Assembly: GCA_018435605.1 (NCBI GenBank)
Contig: JAHDNF010000003.1
Location: forward strand, 62,001-126,000
DNA: 64,000 bases
Direction: 5' to 3'
DNA from: a bacterium
GTDB taxonomy: Bacteria; Auribacterota; Auribacteria; Auribacterales; Auribacteraceae
Position numbers and translations under genes: made by a program
The notes under the pieces: generated by a model
Told to the model about the DNA's origin: nothing
The model's database searches: none
The model's input: the letters and a program-made list of their open reading frames with translations, nothing else
Shown here: positions 16,749 through 25,119 of the stretch, piece by piece
Position numbering within the stretch: the first letter of the stretch is position 1
Layout: each line of letters starts with the position of its first letter

Positions 16749-18173
16749 TTAAAACGATATTTTTGAATCTTCGCTTACTTGTGAACCTGCTTGTTCGACA
16801 AGCGCTTTTTTATCTTCGTAACCTTTTCTGCCCATCATTCCGTATGTCAGGTCTTTGCCTTCTTCTACGCCGGGTTGGTCGAAAGCGTTGATATTGTACA
16901 ATTCGCCTGCTATAGCGATTTGGTATTCCAGCATATACATAAGGGCGCCGAGCGTAAATGGATTCAACTGATCCAGTGTAATTGTGCAACTCGGACGGTT
17001 ACTGCGAGCTAGAGCGACTTCCGTCGCTTTCTGTTCGGCCTGTATAAGTGTATTGAGCGATTTCCCGCAAAGATAAGACAACTGCTCGATATCGGTATAA
17101 GCGGAAGGTATTTCAATTGATTCTCTGTACTGGTTGACGCCGATGAATGTGATGAATTTATCAAACGGGCCTTCTTTATAGAGTTGTACTTGAGAATGCT
17201 GGTCTGTTGCGCCGAGCGCTTTTATAGGTGTCTGTCCGACAAAAACATTGTTGCCCTGTCGGTCGAGTTTTTTGCCGATACTTTCTGCCAGCAGTTGGCG
17301 ATACCAGTCGGCAAGGTCGCGTAAGGCCTGTACGTAGGGCATCATGACAGCCATAGGTTTCTTTTTTATTGTATCCATGATATACAAGAGAGATGTATAC
17401 ATTACTGCCGGGTTGCGGTATATATCTTTTTCTCTGCATTGTTCGTCCATTGCCCTCGCGCCGGCCATGAGTTGTTTTATATCTATACCTGTGACAGCGG
17501 CGGATAGCAGTCCGACAGTTGACATCACGGTAAACCTGCCGCCGGCATCATCCGGAATGGTAAGTGTACGAACGTTTTCTTTGGATGCTATTTTTCGTAG
17601 CACGCCTTTTTCTTTGTCGGTGGTGAATAGGAATTGTCGTTTGAACGCTTTTTCACCCAGATGCTCTTTGACCATCTGCTGGAATATTAGGTACTGCGAC
17701 ATAGTTTCCGCAGTTGTGCCCGACTTGGTAATCACATTGAAAAAGGTTTTTTCGAGAGGCAGTACGTCCAGCGCTCCTGATATTAGTTCTGGGTCTACGT
17801 TGTCCAGCACGAAAAGGCGGGGACGGGATTCGGTTTTAAGCATATTGTAGAAAGGATGGTTCAGCGCGCTGTGCAATGCAATATTTCCCAACGCCGACCC
17901 GCCTATTCCAAGCACCACGAAATCGGAAAAGTTTTGCGCGATTTCCGATCCTATGGATATGATTTCGTCTATTTCCGATTCCGGAGTATACGGCAATTTA
18001 GCGAAACCGAGTTTGCCTTCATCTTTTGTTTTTTCGATAGTGGCATGCGCTGTTTCAATTTGTTTTCTGCATTTTTGCAAATCGTCAGCGGTGATTCCAT
18101 GTTCGTGACCGACTACTTTTGACAGCGCATTGGTAAAATCCAAGGTGATACCACATTTCTTTTTCGCAGTCAT
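16749..18173 (-). CDS. pgi: glucose-6-phosphate isomerase
   Basis: The 474-residue protein interconverts glucose-6-phosphate and fructose-6-phosphate in glycolysis and gluconeogenesis. Family signatures are clear: VLGIGGSALGNIAL and TKSGTTAETMSQYLIF (SIS phosphosugar-binding folds), GGRFTVMSTVGLLSAA, and the signature GQTPIKALGATDQHSQVQLY. The length matches the shorter bacterial type rather than the 540-550 residue E. coli type. The SAM hydrolase-like gene lies just upstream and ends 19 bases before this start, so they are probably co-transcribed. Confidence 0.95.
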   Translation of the reverse strand: MTAKKKCGITLDFTNALSKVVGHEHGITADDLQKCRKQIETAHATIEKTKDEGKLGFAKLPYTPESEIDEIISIGSEIAQNFSDFVVLGIGGSALGNIALHSALNHPFYNMLKTESRPRLFVLDNVDPELISGALDVLPLEKTFFNVITKSGTTAETMSQYLIFQQMVKEHLGEKAFKRQFLFTTDKEKGVLRKIASKENVRTLTIPDDAGGRFTVMSTVGLLSAAVTGIDIKQLMAGARAMDEQCREKDIYRNPAVMYTSLLYIMDTIKKKPMAVMMPYVQALRDLADWYRQLLAESIGKKLDRQGNNVFVGQTPIKALGATDQHSQVQLYKEGPFDKFITFIGVNQYRESIEIPSAYTDIEQLSYLCGKSLNTLIQAEQKATEVALARSNRPSCTITLDQLNPFTLGALMYMLEYQIAIAGELYNINAFDQPGVEEGKDLTYGMMGRKGYEDKKALVEQAGSQVSEDSKISF

Positions 18174-18192
18174 AAAACTTGTTCCTTCCGAT

Positions 18193-18993
18193 TTAATTTG
18201 TAATGGTTATACTTATGTTGTCTCCCTGTTGCATTTGAAATCTTTCAGATGCGTTGCCTTGATTTACGGATATTTCAAGAAATCCGCTACTTCCTAAGAT
18301 AAGCAGAGGTTCGCCGCAAGCTACTGAATCGTATGACTTACGCAAGCCGCTGATAGTAGTTGATGTCTTAGCGAATGTAACCGATATCGATTCTTTAAAA
18401 AAACTACAGGGAATATTGGTAATCAGATTGCCGAATCGGTCTACATGGATAACCGTTGCTGTTATCGCAGATTTTAAACCGCTGTTATTGAAAGAAATCG
18501 CAGGCGGCTGAAAACCGTCAAGTATGACAGGATCGTCTATTATACGGCCTGTTTCAGCGGGATTTGCACCTTGTGAAAGATGAGCGGCCAGAGGCGCGAA
18601 AATGTCTCTGCCGTGAAACGTATTGCTGATATTTTTCAGAAAAAAATCTGTATTGGTAACGTGGTATACTGTGCATGGATTTTCGTCCAGAAGAACGGGG
18701 GTAAGCAATCCGTTATCCGGCGCGATGAACATGTATGATTTGCTTACCGCTAAAATGGGACGGCGGGCACTACCTACACCCGGGTCGACGACCGCGACAT
18801 GAATTGTGCCTGCTGGAAAATATAGGTAACTGACCATCAATGAAAAAGCGGCTTGGCGGATATCGAACGGTTTTATACCGTGTATCAAATCGATAACAGT
18901 AGCATCGGGAGTGATACCATGTATAACTCCTTTCATAACTCCGACGAACCAGCTGTCATATCCGAAATCGGTAGTCAAGGTAATCGGTTTCAT
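18193..18993 (-). CDS. SAM hydroxide adenosyltransferase family protein (DUF62, chlorinase/fluorinase fold)
   Basis: The 266-residue protein begins PITLTTDFGYDSWFVGVMKGV, the family start, then shows IDLIHGIKPFDIRQAAF, VAVVDPGVGSARRPI and APDNGLLTPVL, with a C-terminal beta barrel containing DRFGNLITNIP. Characterised relatives hydrolyse S-adenosylmethionine to adenosine and methionine; a few are halogenases. The DxxxGT-type halide loop of true fluorinases is not evident, so hydrolysis is the better guess. I set the start at 18993 because the family starts there, though the frame extends to 19062; a GCGGAG lies just before it. It sits directly upstream of pgi with no functional link I can name. 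Confidence 0.85.
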   Translation of the reverse strand: MKPITLTTDFGYDSWFVGVMKGVIHGITPDATVIDLIHGIKPFDIRQAAFSLMVSYLYFPAGTIHVAVVDPGVGSARRPILAVSKSYMFIAPDNGLLTPVLLDENPCTVYHVTNTDFFLKNISNTFHGRDIFAPLAAHLSQGANPAETGRIIDDPVILDGFQPPAISFNNSGLKSAITATVIHVDRFGNLITNIPCSFFKESISVTFAKTSTTISGLRKSYDSVACGEPLLILGSSGFLEISVNQGNASERFQMQQGDNISITITN

Positions 18994-19286
18994 ATTCTCC
19001 GCCGGTTTGGTTTTTCTAAAAAGTATCCGAAAAAGTAGTGTTTCGTCGCTACAGTAAAGCATCTATGATGGCTCGAAACGCTTTTCAGATGTTCATAGGT
19101 TCCACAAATGGCAAATATTTATACTATACGTGATAGGGTTAGACCGCAAGCAAATAACGCCGAGTATTTGGAGTTTCAGGAAAAATATATGGATTGAAAA
19201 AATTTTCTATGAAATAATGTGAACTGTGATAGAGTCAAATATATCGGTAGCACAGATATTTCACATCAAGCAAGGAGAAGCGTGTT
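18994..19286. other. divergent intergenic region of 293 bases
   Basis: This gap separates the SAM hydrolase-like gene from the secreted TPR gene. A TATACT at about 19122, and TTGAAA followed 15 bases on by TAATGT near 19193-19220, are weak promoter candidates on the plus strand. I see no tRNA, no known riboswitch core and no convincing open frame. Confidence 0.35.
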
Positions 19287-20264
19287 ATGAGTAGAAACTC
19301 GATCAATTTGATAGTGTGTTTATTGGCGATTGTTTTTTTAGGCAGTGTCTCTGGATTCTCTCAAGATCAGCAAAAGGAGATTGACAATTCGCTGGGGCAG
19401 GCTTATACGTATCTTTCAGAGAAAAATTTCGAGAAAGCGAAAGAAATGTTTATTGTTGCCGGTGGTCTTGCAGTATCCGCTGACGACTGGGAACCATTAC
19501 TCGAAGCGGCGCAGGGACTGATTGTTTGCAAAGAGTTTGCAAAAGCGAAAGAATTTCTGCATAGCGCTTCGGATATGCTTGAGAAGAGCACTGATGCGCA
19601 TGCATATCTAGCCCTTGCATACGGTATGCTCGGATTACCTCCGGATCGCCGCGAGTCATTATTCCCTGCCATTCCGCTCGACAGGGCGTACGCTCTGGGT
19701 ATACAAACTCAGGATTGGTATGTTATGTCTGAAGTAGCAAAACTGAATTTTGCTCTAAAAGATAAATCCAAAGCACTTGATGCGCTGTATTATGCTCTTA
19801 CCGTTGCCAAATCTAATCAAGACCCCGAAGCGTGTATGACAATAGCATCGATATATGAAAAATATCATTATCCTGATAAAGCGGAAGAGTGCAGGCAACT
19901 TGCACGGTTGTACAGGACTGAACAGAAAACGGCGTTGCCGCCGCCTCCGCCGGGTTGGTCGCCTGTGGGGGAGTCGGTTGCCGGTCCTCCGGCAATTGAT
20001 GTGGAAGCCGGCAAAGCGATCCGCGCATCTGCAGATCAACAGATTTCCGATAAGAGGGAATGGGCGCTTGAACAAAAACGGCTCGACGCTCAGCGTCAAC
20101 AGACTTTTTATACCTATAGCTACTTTTACACATATCCATACGATTATCCCTATGACGGTTATTATATATATGAGTATGATGATGACGATCTTAGAAGTTG
20201 GTGCGACTTCCGGCGGTCACGTTATCATTACGTCGATGGATGGTATATTCGTATCGGCGATTGA
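19287..20264 (+). CDS. secreted TPR protein with Tyr/Asp-rich tail
   Basis: The 325-residue protein has a signal peptide ending near VSGFSQ, then TPR-like helical pairs (AYTYLSEKNFEKAKEMFIVA, LIVCKEFAKAKEFLHSASDML, AYLALAYGMLG, KALDALYYALTVA, DPEACMTIASIYEKY) to about residue 210. A proline block (PPPPPGW) follows, then a charged helix, and a striking tail of about 55 residues dominated by Tyr, Asp and aromatic residues. The function is unknown; TPRs suggest protein docking in the periplasm or outer surface, and the tail may bind carbohydrate or metal. AAGGAG lies 10 bases before the ATG. Confidence 0.8.
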   Translation: MSRNSINLIVCLLAIVFLGSVSGFSQDQQKEIDNSLGQAYTYLSEKNFEKAKEMFIVAGGLAVSADDWEPLLEAAQGLIVCKEFAKAKEFLHSASDMLEKSTDAHAYLALAYGMLGLPPDRRESLFPAIPLDRAYALGIQTQDWYVMSEVAKLNFALKDKSKALDALYYALTVAKSNQDPEACMTIASIYEKYHYPDKAEECRQLARLYRTEQKTALPPPPPGWSPVGESVAGPPAIDVEAGKAIRASADQQISDKREWALEQKRLDAQRQQTFYTYSYFYTYPYDYPYDGYYIYEYDDDDLRSWCDFRRSRYHYVDGWYIRIGD

Positions 20265-20359
20265 AAAAAATCTTGTAAAACGGATTGAGATTGGTTCATA
20301 ATTGAAAATATTACAGATAACGAGGATATTTTTAAACTTTTTTAAAATGGGGGAAACCA

Positions 20360-20614
20360 ATGGAAAAGACAGTGTTACTGATATTGCAAAGTCATAGGAA
20401 AGATACTGCTGTTAGTGTCCAAAAGGTATTGACTGCGTGGGGATGCCTCATAAAAACCCGTCTGGGGATACACGATGGAGTTCTTGACAATTGCTCGGAA
20501 TCTGGCTTGATCATTCTGGAGCTGGTTGGAGATAAAGAAAAACACAATGAAATGGCGCGCAAGTTAGACCTGATAGACGGAGTCACAACTGAACTTGTAA
20601 CACTAAGTATATAA
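20360..20614 (+). CDS. small ACT-like regulator (TM1266 / iron-only hydrogenase system regulator type)
   Basis: The 84-residue protein alternates beta-alpha-beta-beta-alpha-beta like an ACT or NikR C-terminal domain (KTVLLILQSHR, a helix, IKTRLGIHDGV, GLIILELVGD, a helix, VTTELVTLSI). This matches in size and pattern the small proteins known as iron-only hydrogenase system regulators. No hydrogenase gene is nearby. Instead it heads a cluster of superoxide reductase, ferritin and a rubrerythrin-like gene, 24 bases upstream of the first, so a role in iron or redox regulation is plausible. It has no DNA-binding domain of its own. Confidence 0.65.
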   Translation: MEKTVLLILQSHRKDTAVSVQKVLTAWGCLIKTRLGIHDGVLDNCSESGLIILELVGDKEKHNEMARKLDLIDGVTTELVTLSI

Positions 20615-20638
20615 GGATGAACAATTAAGGAGGTATTT

Positions 20639-21013
20639 ATGGCTAAATTACTGGATATATTCAAATGCGAAGACTGCGGACTGATACTTGAAGTTGTCCA
20701 TGCGGGGGATTGTGTTCCGCAGTGTAACGGTAACCCTATGAAACACTATGCCGCCAATACAGTCGATGCGGCTAAAGAAAAACATGTTCCTGTGATAGAA
20801 AAAACCGCCGGATGCGTAACAGTTAAAGTAGGCAGTGTACTGCATCCGATGCAGGATGATCATTATATAGAATGGATAGAATTGCTCGCTGACGATAAAG
20901 TATACCGTCAGCATCTTAAACCTGGAGATGAGCCCGTAGCAACATTTAAGGTTGATGCTTCGCAGGTCAGCGCCAGAGAATACTGCAACAAACATGGATT
21001 ATGGAGGGCTTAA
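20639..21013 (+). CDS. desulfoferrodoxin-type superoxide reductase with an altered center I
   Basis: The 124-residue protein reduces superoxide to peroxide without making oxygen, a strategy of anaerobes. The catalytic center II ligands are intact at the family positions: His49 (preceded by Glu47-Lys48), His69, His75, Cys116 and His119. The N-terminal desulforedoxin domain keeps Cys10, Cys13 and Cys29, but the adjacent fourth ligand position is Asn30 (the family has Cys-Cys), and an extra cysteine sits at position 25. Center I may therefore be absent or rewired. AGGAGG lies just before the ATG. The ferritin start follows one base after the stop, so the two are translationally coupled. Confidence 0.92.
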   Translation: MAKLLDIFKCEDCGLILEVVHAGDCVPQCNGNPMKHYAANTVDAAKEKHVPVIEKTAGCVTVKVGSVLHPMQDDHYIEWIELLADDKVYRQHLKPGDEPVATFKVDASQVSAREYCNKHGLWRA

Positions 21014-21014
21014 A

Positions 21015-21503
21015 ATGTTAAAAGAAAAAATACAAGACGCTTTAAATCTACAGATCAACAAAGAGCTGTTTTCTGCGTATCTTTATCAGTCTATGTCGGC
21101 TGATTTCGCCGCCAAAAATTTCGACGGCGCCGCAGGATGGATGGCAAAACAGGCCGGCGAAGAGGTCGAGCACGCACAGCGTATATACAAGCATATTATC
21201 GAGCGTGGAGGTAAAGTAGTACTTAAAGCGATAGATGCGCCTAAGACATCGTGGAAATCTCATCTGGATGCTTTTGAAGAAGCCTATGCTCATGAGCAGA
21301 TGGTAACCGATAGTATCAATAAAATCGTCGATCTTGCTCAAGCTGAAAAAGATCACGCTACCGCCAGTTTTTTGCAGTGGTTCGTTGATGAACAAGTCGA
21401 AGAGGAAGATCAGACCAGTGCAATAGTAGAAAAACTCAAGATGATAAAAGACGCTCCCGGCGCATTGTTTATGTTTGATGCGCACCTCGGCAGACGGGAG
21501 TAG
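21015..21503 (+). CDS. ftnA: bacterial non-heme ferritin
   Basis: The 162-residue protein is a full ferritin with iron ligands in NKELFSAYLYQSM (Glu), GEEVEHAQRIY (E-x2-H), and the C-terminal FVDEQVEEEDQ helix. It oxidises ferrous iron and stores it as a mineral core in a 24-subunit shell. An upstream in-frame ATG at 20952 lies inside the superoxide reductase gene. I chose 21015 because GGAGGG lies 7 bases before it and the family begins there (MLKEKIQDALNLQI). It forms an iron/oxygen-defence operon with its neighbours. Confidence 0.95.
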   Translation: MLKEKIQDALNLQINKELFSAYLYQSMSADFAAKNFDGAAGWMAKQAGEEVEHAQRIYKHIIERGGKVVLKAIDAPKTSWKSHLDAFEEAYAHEQMVTDSINKIVDLAQAEKDHATASFLQWFVDEQVEEEDQTSAIVEKLKMIKDAPGALFMFDAHLGRRE

Positions 21504-21527
21504 ACGTCGTTAATTGAGATGTTATAT

Positions 21528-21572
21528 AAAACCGGTACAGAGTATTGTTCGAAAGGACTTCTGTACCGGTTT
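21528..21572. terminator. hairpin between the ferritin and rubrerythrin-like genes
   Basis: Arms AAACCGGTACAG and CTGTACCGGTTT pair over 12 bases with a loop of about 20. Only a weak T-rich stretch follows, so it may be a partial terminator or an mRNA-stabilising hairpin that lowers expression of the downstream gene. Confidence 0.6.
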
Positions 21573-21604
21573 GAGTTTATCTGTCGAGTGATCGGGAGGT
21601 TATT

Positions 21605-22099
21605 ATGACAAGAAAATTCAACATAAAAGAAATTTTTGAAATAGCTATTCGTATCGAGCAAAACGGAGCATATTATTATCAGCGTTGTGCGCAAACATTG
21701 GATGATTCCGACGTCAAAGATTTGCTGACACTTTTGGCGGAAATGGAAGTCAAACATGAGCATATTTTTATGGAATTACTCAATCAGTCCGAACGCGATG
21801 TGCATCTTGCTGAAAATTTCGATCCGGATGATGAAGCAGTAAAATATGTACAGGCTTTGGCAGACGGGCACGTTTTTGATTTAAGTACAGATCCTGCCAG
21901 TCAGTTGACCGGAAACGAAACTATTGAGAATATTCTGAAAACGGCTTTGTCGCGCGAGAAGGAATCCATAATATACTACCTTGGTCTTAAAGACTTTGTG
22001 CCGGGAGAACTTGGTAAAGATAAAGTCGATTCGATCATAAGGGAAGAAATGACTCACATTGTTTTCATCAGTAACGCGCTAAGGCAATTGAACAGATAA
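21605..22099 (+). CDS. rubrerythrin-like ferritin-fold diiron protein
   Basis: The 164-residue protein has two four-helix halves with diiron ligand motifs: EIAIRIEQNGAYYY, AEMEVKHEHIFMEL (E-x2-H), then KTALSREKESIIYYLGL and REEMTHIVFI (E-x2-H). The rubredoxin domain of classical rubrerythrin is missing. Members of this group reduce peroxide or act in iron handling, which fits its place after superoxide reductase and ferritin. GGGAGG lies 8 bases before the ATG. The hairpin upstream could set its level separately from ferritin. Confidence 0.85.
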   Translation: MTRKFNIKEIFEIAIRIEQNGAYYYQRCAQTLDDSDVKDLLTLLAEMEVKHEHIFMELLNQSERDVHLAENFDPDDEAVKYVQALADGHVFDLSTDPASQLTGNETIENILKTALSREKESIIYYLGLKDFVPGELGKDKVDSIIREEMTHIVFISNALRQLNR

Positions 22100-22123
22100 G
22101 GATTATCTGTAAAAATCAGGTTT

Positions 22124-22927
22124 ATGAAAACTGCTCTCGACAAAATTTATGAACAATACAACCTTCCTGAGTTTGTGCATCCTGATCCCCTTGAAGTGCT
22201 GTATTCTTATAACGAACTGCGTGACAGGGAAATAGTGGCTTTACTTGCCTCCTCGCTAGCGTATGGCAATGTTAAACAGATACTCAAGAGTCTGGCTATA
22301 GTACTCGGTTGTCTTGGACAGAAACCGTACGGTTATCTGCAAACCCATTCCGAAGACTCTATTAATGAGACATTTAAGGGATTCAAGCATCGGTTTACTA
22401 CTGATGCGGAGTTAACGGCGTTATTAATCGGTATAAAACGTATTGCCGAGGTTTTTGGCGATCTGAAAACCTGCTTTTTGTCGCTATATTCACCCGATCA
22501 CGAAACCGTCTTGCCGGCACTATCGCAGTTTGTAGAAATGTTGCGTAGTCAGATGACTGATACGCCGTCAGCATCGAGTCTATTGCCCGACTTGAAAAAG
22601 GGTAGCGCCTGTAAACGCCTGCATCTATTTATGCGTTGGATGGTTAGATGTGACGAAGTAGACCCCGGCGGCTGGCATGATGATATATCCGCATCAAAAT
22701 TGATTGTGCCTCTTGATGTGCATATGCATCGTATATGTCATACTCTAAAACTTACCGATTTAAAACAACCGTCGTTGAGATGCGCGTTAGAAGTTACCGA
22801 AGCGTTCCGGCGTATCATACCGCAAGACCCTGTTAGATACGATTTTTCGCTGACACGTTTTGGAATCCGTAAGTTATGTATATCTTTAGAAGATATTTTC
22901 GGTAAAGGTGTAGTGAGAGTTGTCTGA
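22124..22927 (+). CDS. TIGR02757 family conserved protein (DUF2400)
   Basis: The 267-residue protein matches this conserved family of unknown function: DPLEVLYSYNELRDREIVALLASSLAYG, FKHRFTTDAEL, RLHLFMRWMVRCDEVDPGGWHD, LIVPLDVHMHRICHTL, PQDPVRYDFSLTRFGIRK. The conserved Asp, His and Arg positions, and distant similarity to helix-hairpin-helix glycosylases, have led to suggestions of a DNA-related role, but no activity is established. It starts 24 bases after the rubrerythrin-like gene without a clear ribosome-binding site. Confidence 0.85.
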   Translation: MKTALDKIYEQYNLPEFVHPDPLEVLYSYNELRDREIVALLASSLAYGNVKQILKSLAIVLGCLGQKPYGYLQTHSEDSINETFKGFKHRFTTDAELTALLIGIKRIAEVFGDLKTCFLSLYSPDHETVLPALSQFVEMLRSQMTDTPSASSLLPDLKKGSACKRLHLFMRWMVRCDEVDPGGWHDDISASKLIVPLDVHMHRICHTLKLTDLKQPSLRCALEVTEAFRRIIPQDPVRYDFSLTRFGIRKLCISLEDIFGKGVVRVV

Positions 22928-22944
22928 TTATAGAGTGAATTATA

Positions 22945-23355
22945 TTACATGCTGATGACTTTTTCCGCTGAAAGTAACTGATTTACCATAATATACATGC
23001 TTGCGGTGGTTCCCACTGCGATTGCCGATAAATCTCCATGGCATTTTACGCTTTGCTGGCAGATGAGAATATTGATTTTTGAATCGCTGAGAAGTTGAAG
23101 CGGTTCCAACACGGAAGAACCTTTGAACGCCAGTTTGACCGCTTCGTTTATAAGAATGATACTGCGTATTCGCGGCGGCATTTCAGTGAGAGAAAATAAA
23201 AACTGATGCATCAATTTTTCGCCTAACCTGCGTTTATTCGCACCCAGCATATTTGATGAAAGGAGCAGTACAATACCCGACTCATCATTATTCTTTCCTT
23301 CAGAAAGCAAAGGGGAAATAAGTGGTTGGGGATCGTATTTGCTTATTTCGTCCAT
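22945..23355 (-). CDS. YedF-like DsrE-fold protein lacking the TusA domain
   Basis: The 136-residue protein corresponds to the C-terminal half of YedF-type selenium-metabolism proteins: GIVLLLSSNMLGANKRRLGEKLMHQFL, PPRIRSIILINEAVKLAFKGSSVLEPLQ, INILICQQSVKCHG and the end MVNQLLSAEKVI. Full-length relatives begin with a TusA/SirA sulphur-relay domain with a Cys-Pro motif, which is absent; a short polar segment replaces it. A role in sulphur or selenium relay is possible through the two cysteines in the CQQSVKC segment. GAGG lies about 7 bases before the ATG. Confidence 0.7.
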   Translation of the reverse strand: MDEISKYDPQPLISPLLSEGKNNDESGIVLLLSSNMLGANKRRLGEKLMHQFLFSLTEMPPRIRSIILINEAVKLAFKGSSVLEPLQLLSDSKINILICQQSVKCHGDLSAIAVGTTASMYIMVNQLLSAEKVISM

Positions 23356-23386
23356 GTGTTACCTCGGCACAAGTTTAGGAATATTT

Positions 23387-24085
23387 TTATTGGTCTAGAT
23401 TGATGGTGCGTGGTTTATAGCCTGTTTTATTATCAAATTGGAGGATAATATTGCCTTGATCGATAGAATATCCGATATAGTCGCCATTTTGCGAATAATG
23501 TCGGGTAATGTTGCCTTCCTGAAAAGAATAACCTGAGGTTGCGCCTCGTGAGTCGTAGTATTGTGTTCTGGTTGCATCCGTTTCTGCGTATCCTGTATAT
23601 CCGCCGGCATTGTTGTAAAATCGCCGGATATTTCCGTCGGTTTCAGACCTGCCCATTTGTTGTCCAGCCTGATTGTAATATATACGCTCTCCACTCATAG
23701 GTGTATATTGTTGACCGGAAAACAGTCGGTCATTTTGGAATTCGTCGGTTCCCTGATAAATCGTGCCCGATCTTCCTGTATGGTCAGTTGTCTGAGTCGA
23801 ATAATTGTAAGGATTTTTTTCTATGCCACTATGAATTTCGCGTGTAATCGGCGATTCCATTGCCGGTGACTGATATGTTGGCATGTCGCCTGTACCGGCG
23901 GTATCAGGTTCGGTGTAGGGGTTATCATAAGACGATTGACCTGAAGTAGATGAATAATCTTCTACAGGTGTTTCGCTGTCATATCCGGACTCGTAATCGG
24001 TGTAATAATCTTCCGCTCTCGCAAATGAAGGCTCTATAATAAGTAACCCGCATAGTAAAAATATCTTAAATATCATCAAACTCAT
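23387..24085 (-). CDS. secreted protein with C-terminal tyrosine/glycine repeats
   Basis: About 232 residues: a signal peptide (IFKIFLLCGLLIIEPSFARA), an acidic, serine- and tyrosine-rich spacer to about residue 120, then about five degenerate repeats of 18-20 residues in which an aromatic pair (YY, FY or HY) is followed by a Gly turn, GY or GR, and GNI. The repeat resembles YD/RHS-type or MORN-like beta strands. I use the ATG at 24085 because AGGAGG lies 7 bases upstream; the frame itself extends to 24115. The function is unknown; the adjacent Wza-like gene ends just upstream, which suggests an envelope role. Confidence 0.72.
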   Translation of the reverse strand: MSLMIFKIFLLCGLLIIEPSFARAEDYYTDYESGYDSETPVEDYSSTSGQSSYDNPYTEPDTAGTGDMPTYQSPAMESPITREIHSGIEKNPYNYSTQTTDHTGRSGTIYQGTDEFQNDRLFSGQQYTPMSGERIYYNQAGQQMGRSETDGNIRRFYNNAGGYTGYAETDATRTQYYDSRGATSGYSFQEGNITRHYSQNGDYIGYSIDQGNIILQFDNKTGYKPRTINLDQ

Positions 24086-24168
24086 AATCCACCTCCTATG
24101 ATCAATCCAATTCACCTGTTATATATATGAGTTTAGACTCCGGTAACCATAAAAAGATTCATTGCGGA

Positions 24169-25023
24169 TCAGTCAGTATCATCCCTTATGCTGAAAGCTT
24201 CGCCTCTATGAAAATCAAACGGGGTATCGATATCCCATCTGTGAGCGTTCTGTTCGAATGTGCGAATTGCAGACATATTGGAGTTCACTGCATTGATAGC
24301 GCTGGCAGGCGCATTTACGCCTCTTGTGAAATTGGCTACGACATCGCTGACTTTAGAGAAGAAGTTGGCCGGTAAAATAACGACATCGCTTTCACGCAGT
24401 AAAATATTATCTTTGTAATCGCCTCTGTATATTATGTCTTTAAGATTTACCTTGATCATCTGTGGTTCGTCCAGGTCGCCGCGTACGATAAGCGTGTTTT
24501 CAGGCGCGGCGGTTTGCGGTACTCCGCCGATACGTGAAATAAGGTCGAGTACAGTCATCTCTCCCGTGTAAGGTAACATAATTGCGTTACCGGTAGGTCC
24601 GATATAATATACATTTTTGCTGTTAAACCCTACTACGGAAACAGATACGTTGACATCTTTGATATATCGTTTTAGTTCTTCAGTCAGCAGATCGTCAACC
24701 TGCTTTGGGGTCAGACCTGTTACGACAAGTTCGTCGATAAGTTCGAGGGTAATTCGTCCATCCGGACGGACAACCTGTACCCCTGATAAATTAGGGTGAT
24801 TTCGTACGACAATGCGAATCGCATCGGATGGTTCTATAATATATTCGCCGCGAATATCCGATTTCATCGGGCGTTCGTAATCTATGCTTTCATATGCTTC
24901 AGGTACGATTACGCGAGGCTCCACTCTTGGAGATTTTATAAACATATTATTGAAGGCATTGCATCCGGAAAATAATAAACAGCATACACCCAGCGATATC
25001 ACGGATATGATCTTTTTGTTCAT
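24169..25023 (-). CDS. polysaccharide export outer-membrane lipoprotein (Wza-like)
   Basis: The 284-residue protein has a lipoprotein signal (LLFSGC lipobox), a polysaccharide-export domain (EYIIEPSDAIRIVV, VRPDGRITLELIDELVVTG, LTEELKRYIKDVNVSVSV) and an SLBB beta-grasp domain (VYYIGPTGNAIMLPYTGEMTVL, IGGVPQTAAPENTLIVRGD). Such proteins form the outer-membrane channel for capsule or exopolysaccharide. The usual partners (Wzc-type chain-length kinase, Wzy, Wzx) are absent from the window. AAGGAG lies 9 bases before the ATG. The C-terminal 60 residues after the domain are polar and unassigned. Confidence 0.88.
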   Translation of the reverse strand: MNKKIISVISLGVCCLLFSGCNAFNNMFIKSPRVEPRVIVPEAYESIDYERPMKSDIRGEYIIEPSDAIRIVVRNHPNLSGVQVVRPDGRITLELIDELVVTGLTPKQVDDLLTEELKRYIKDVNVSVSVVGFNSKNVYYIGPTGNAIMLPYTGEMTVLDLISRIGGVPQTAAPENTLIVRGDLDEPQMIKVNLKDIIYRGDYKDNILLRESDVVILPANFFSKVSDVVANFTRGVNAPASAINAVNSNMSAIRTFEQNAHRWDIDTPFDFHRGEAFSIRDDTD

Positions 25024-25119
25024 GCGTGACTCCTTTTTCGACTATTGTCATATTGCATTGTTGTTATATCTATACCATATTAGATCGGGATAAGAAAAAA
25101 ACAGTCTACAAATTTGTTT

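Noticed and set aside
17344-17850. 168-codon frame on the plus strand opposite pgi
   Set aside because: It is antisense to strongly conserved pgi codons and lacks a ribosome-binding site.
20952-21014. Upstream in-frame ATG of ferritin
   Set aside because: It falls inside the superoxide reductase gene, and the ATG at 21015 has a perfect ribosome-binding site.
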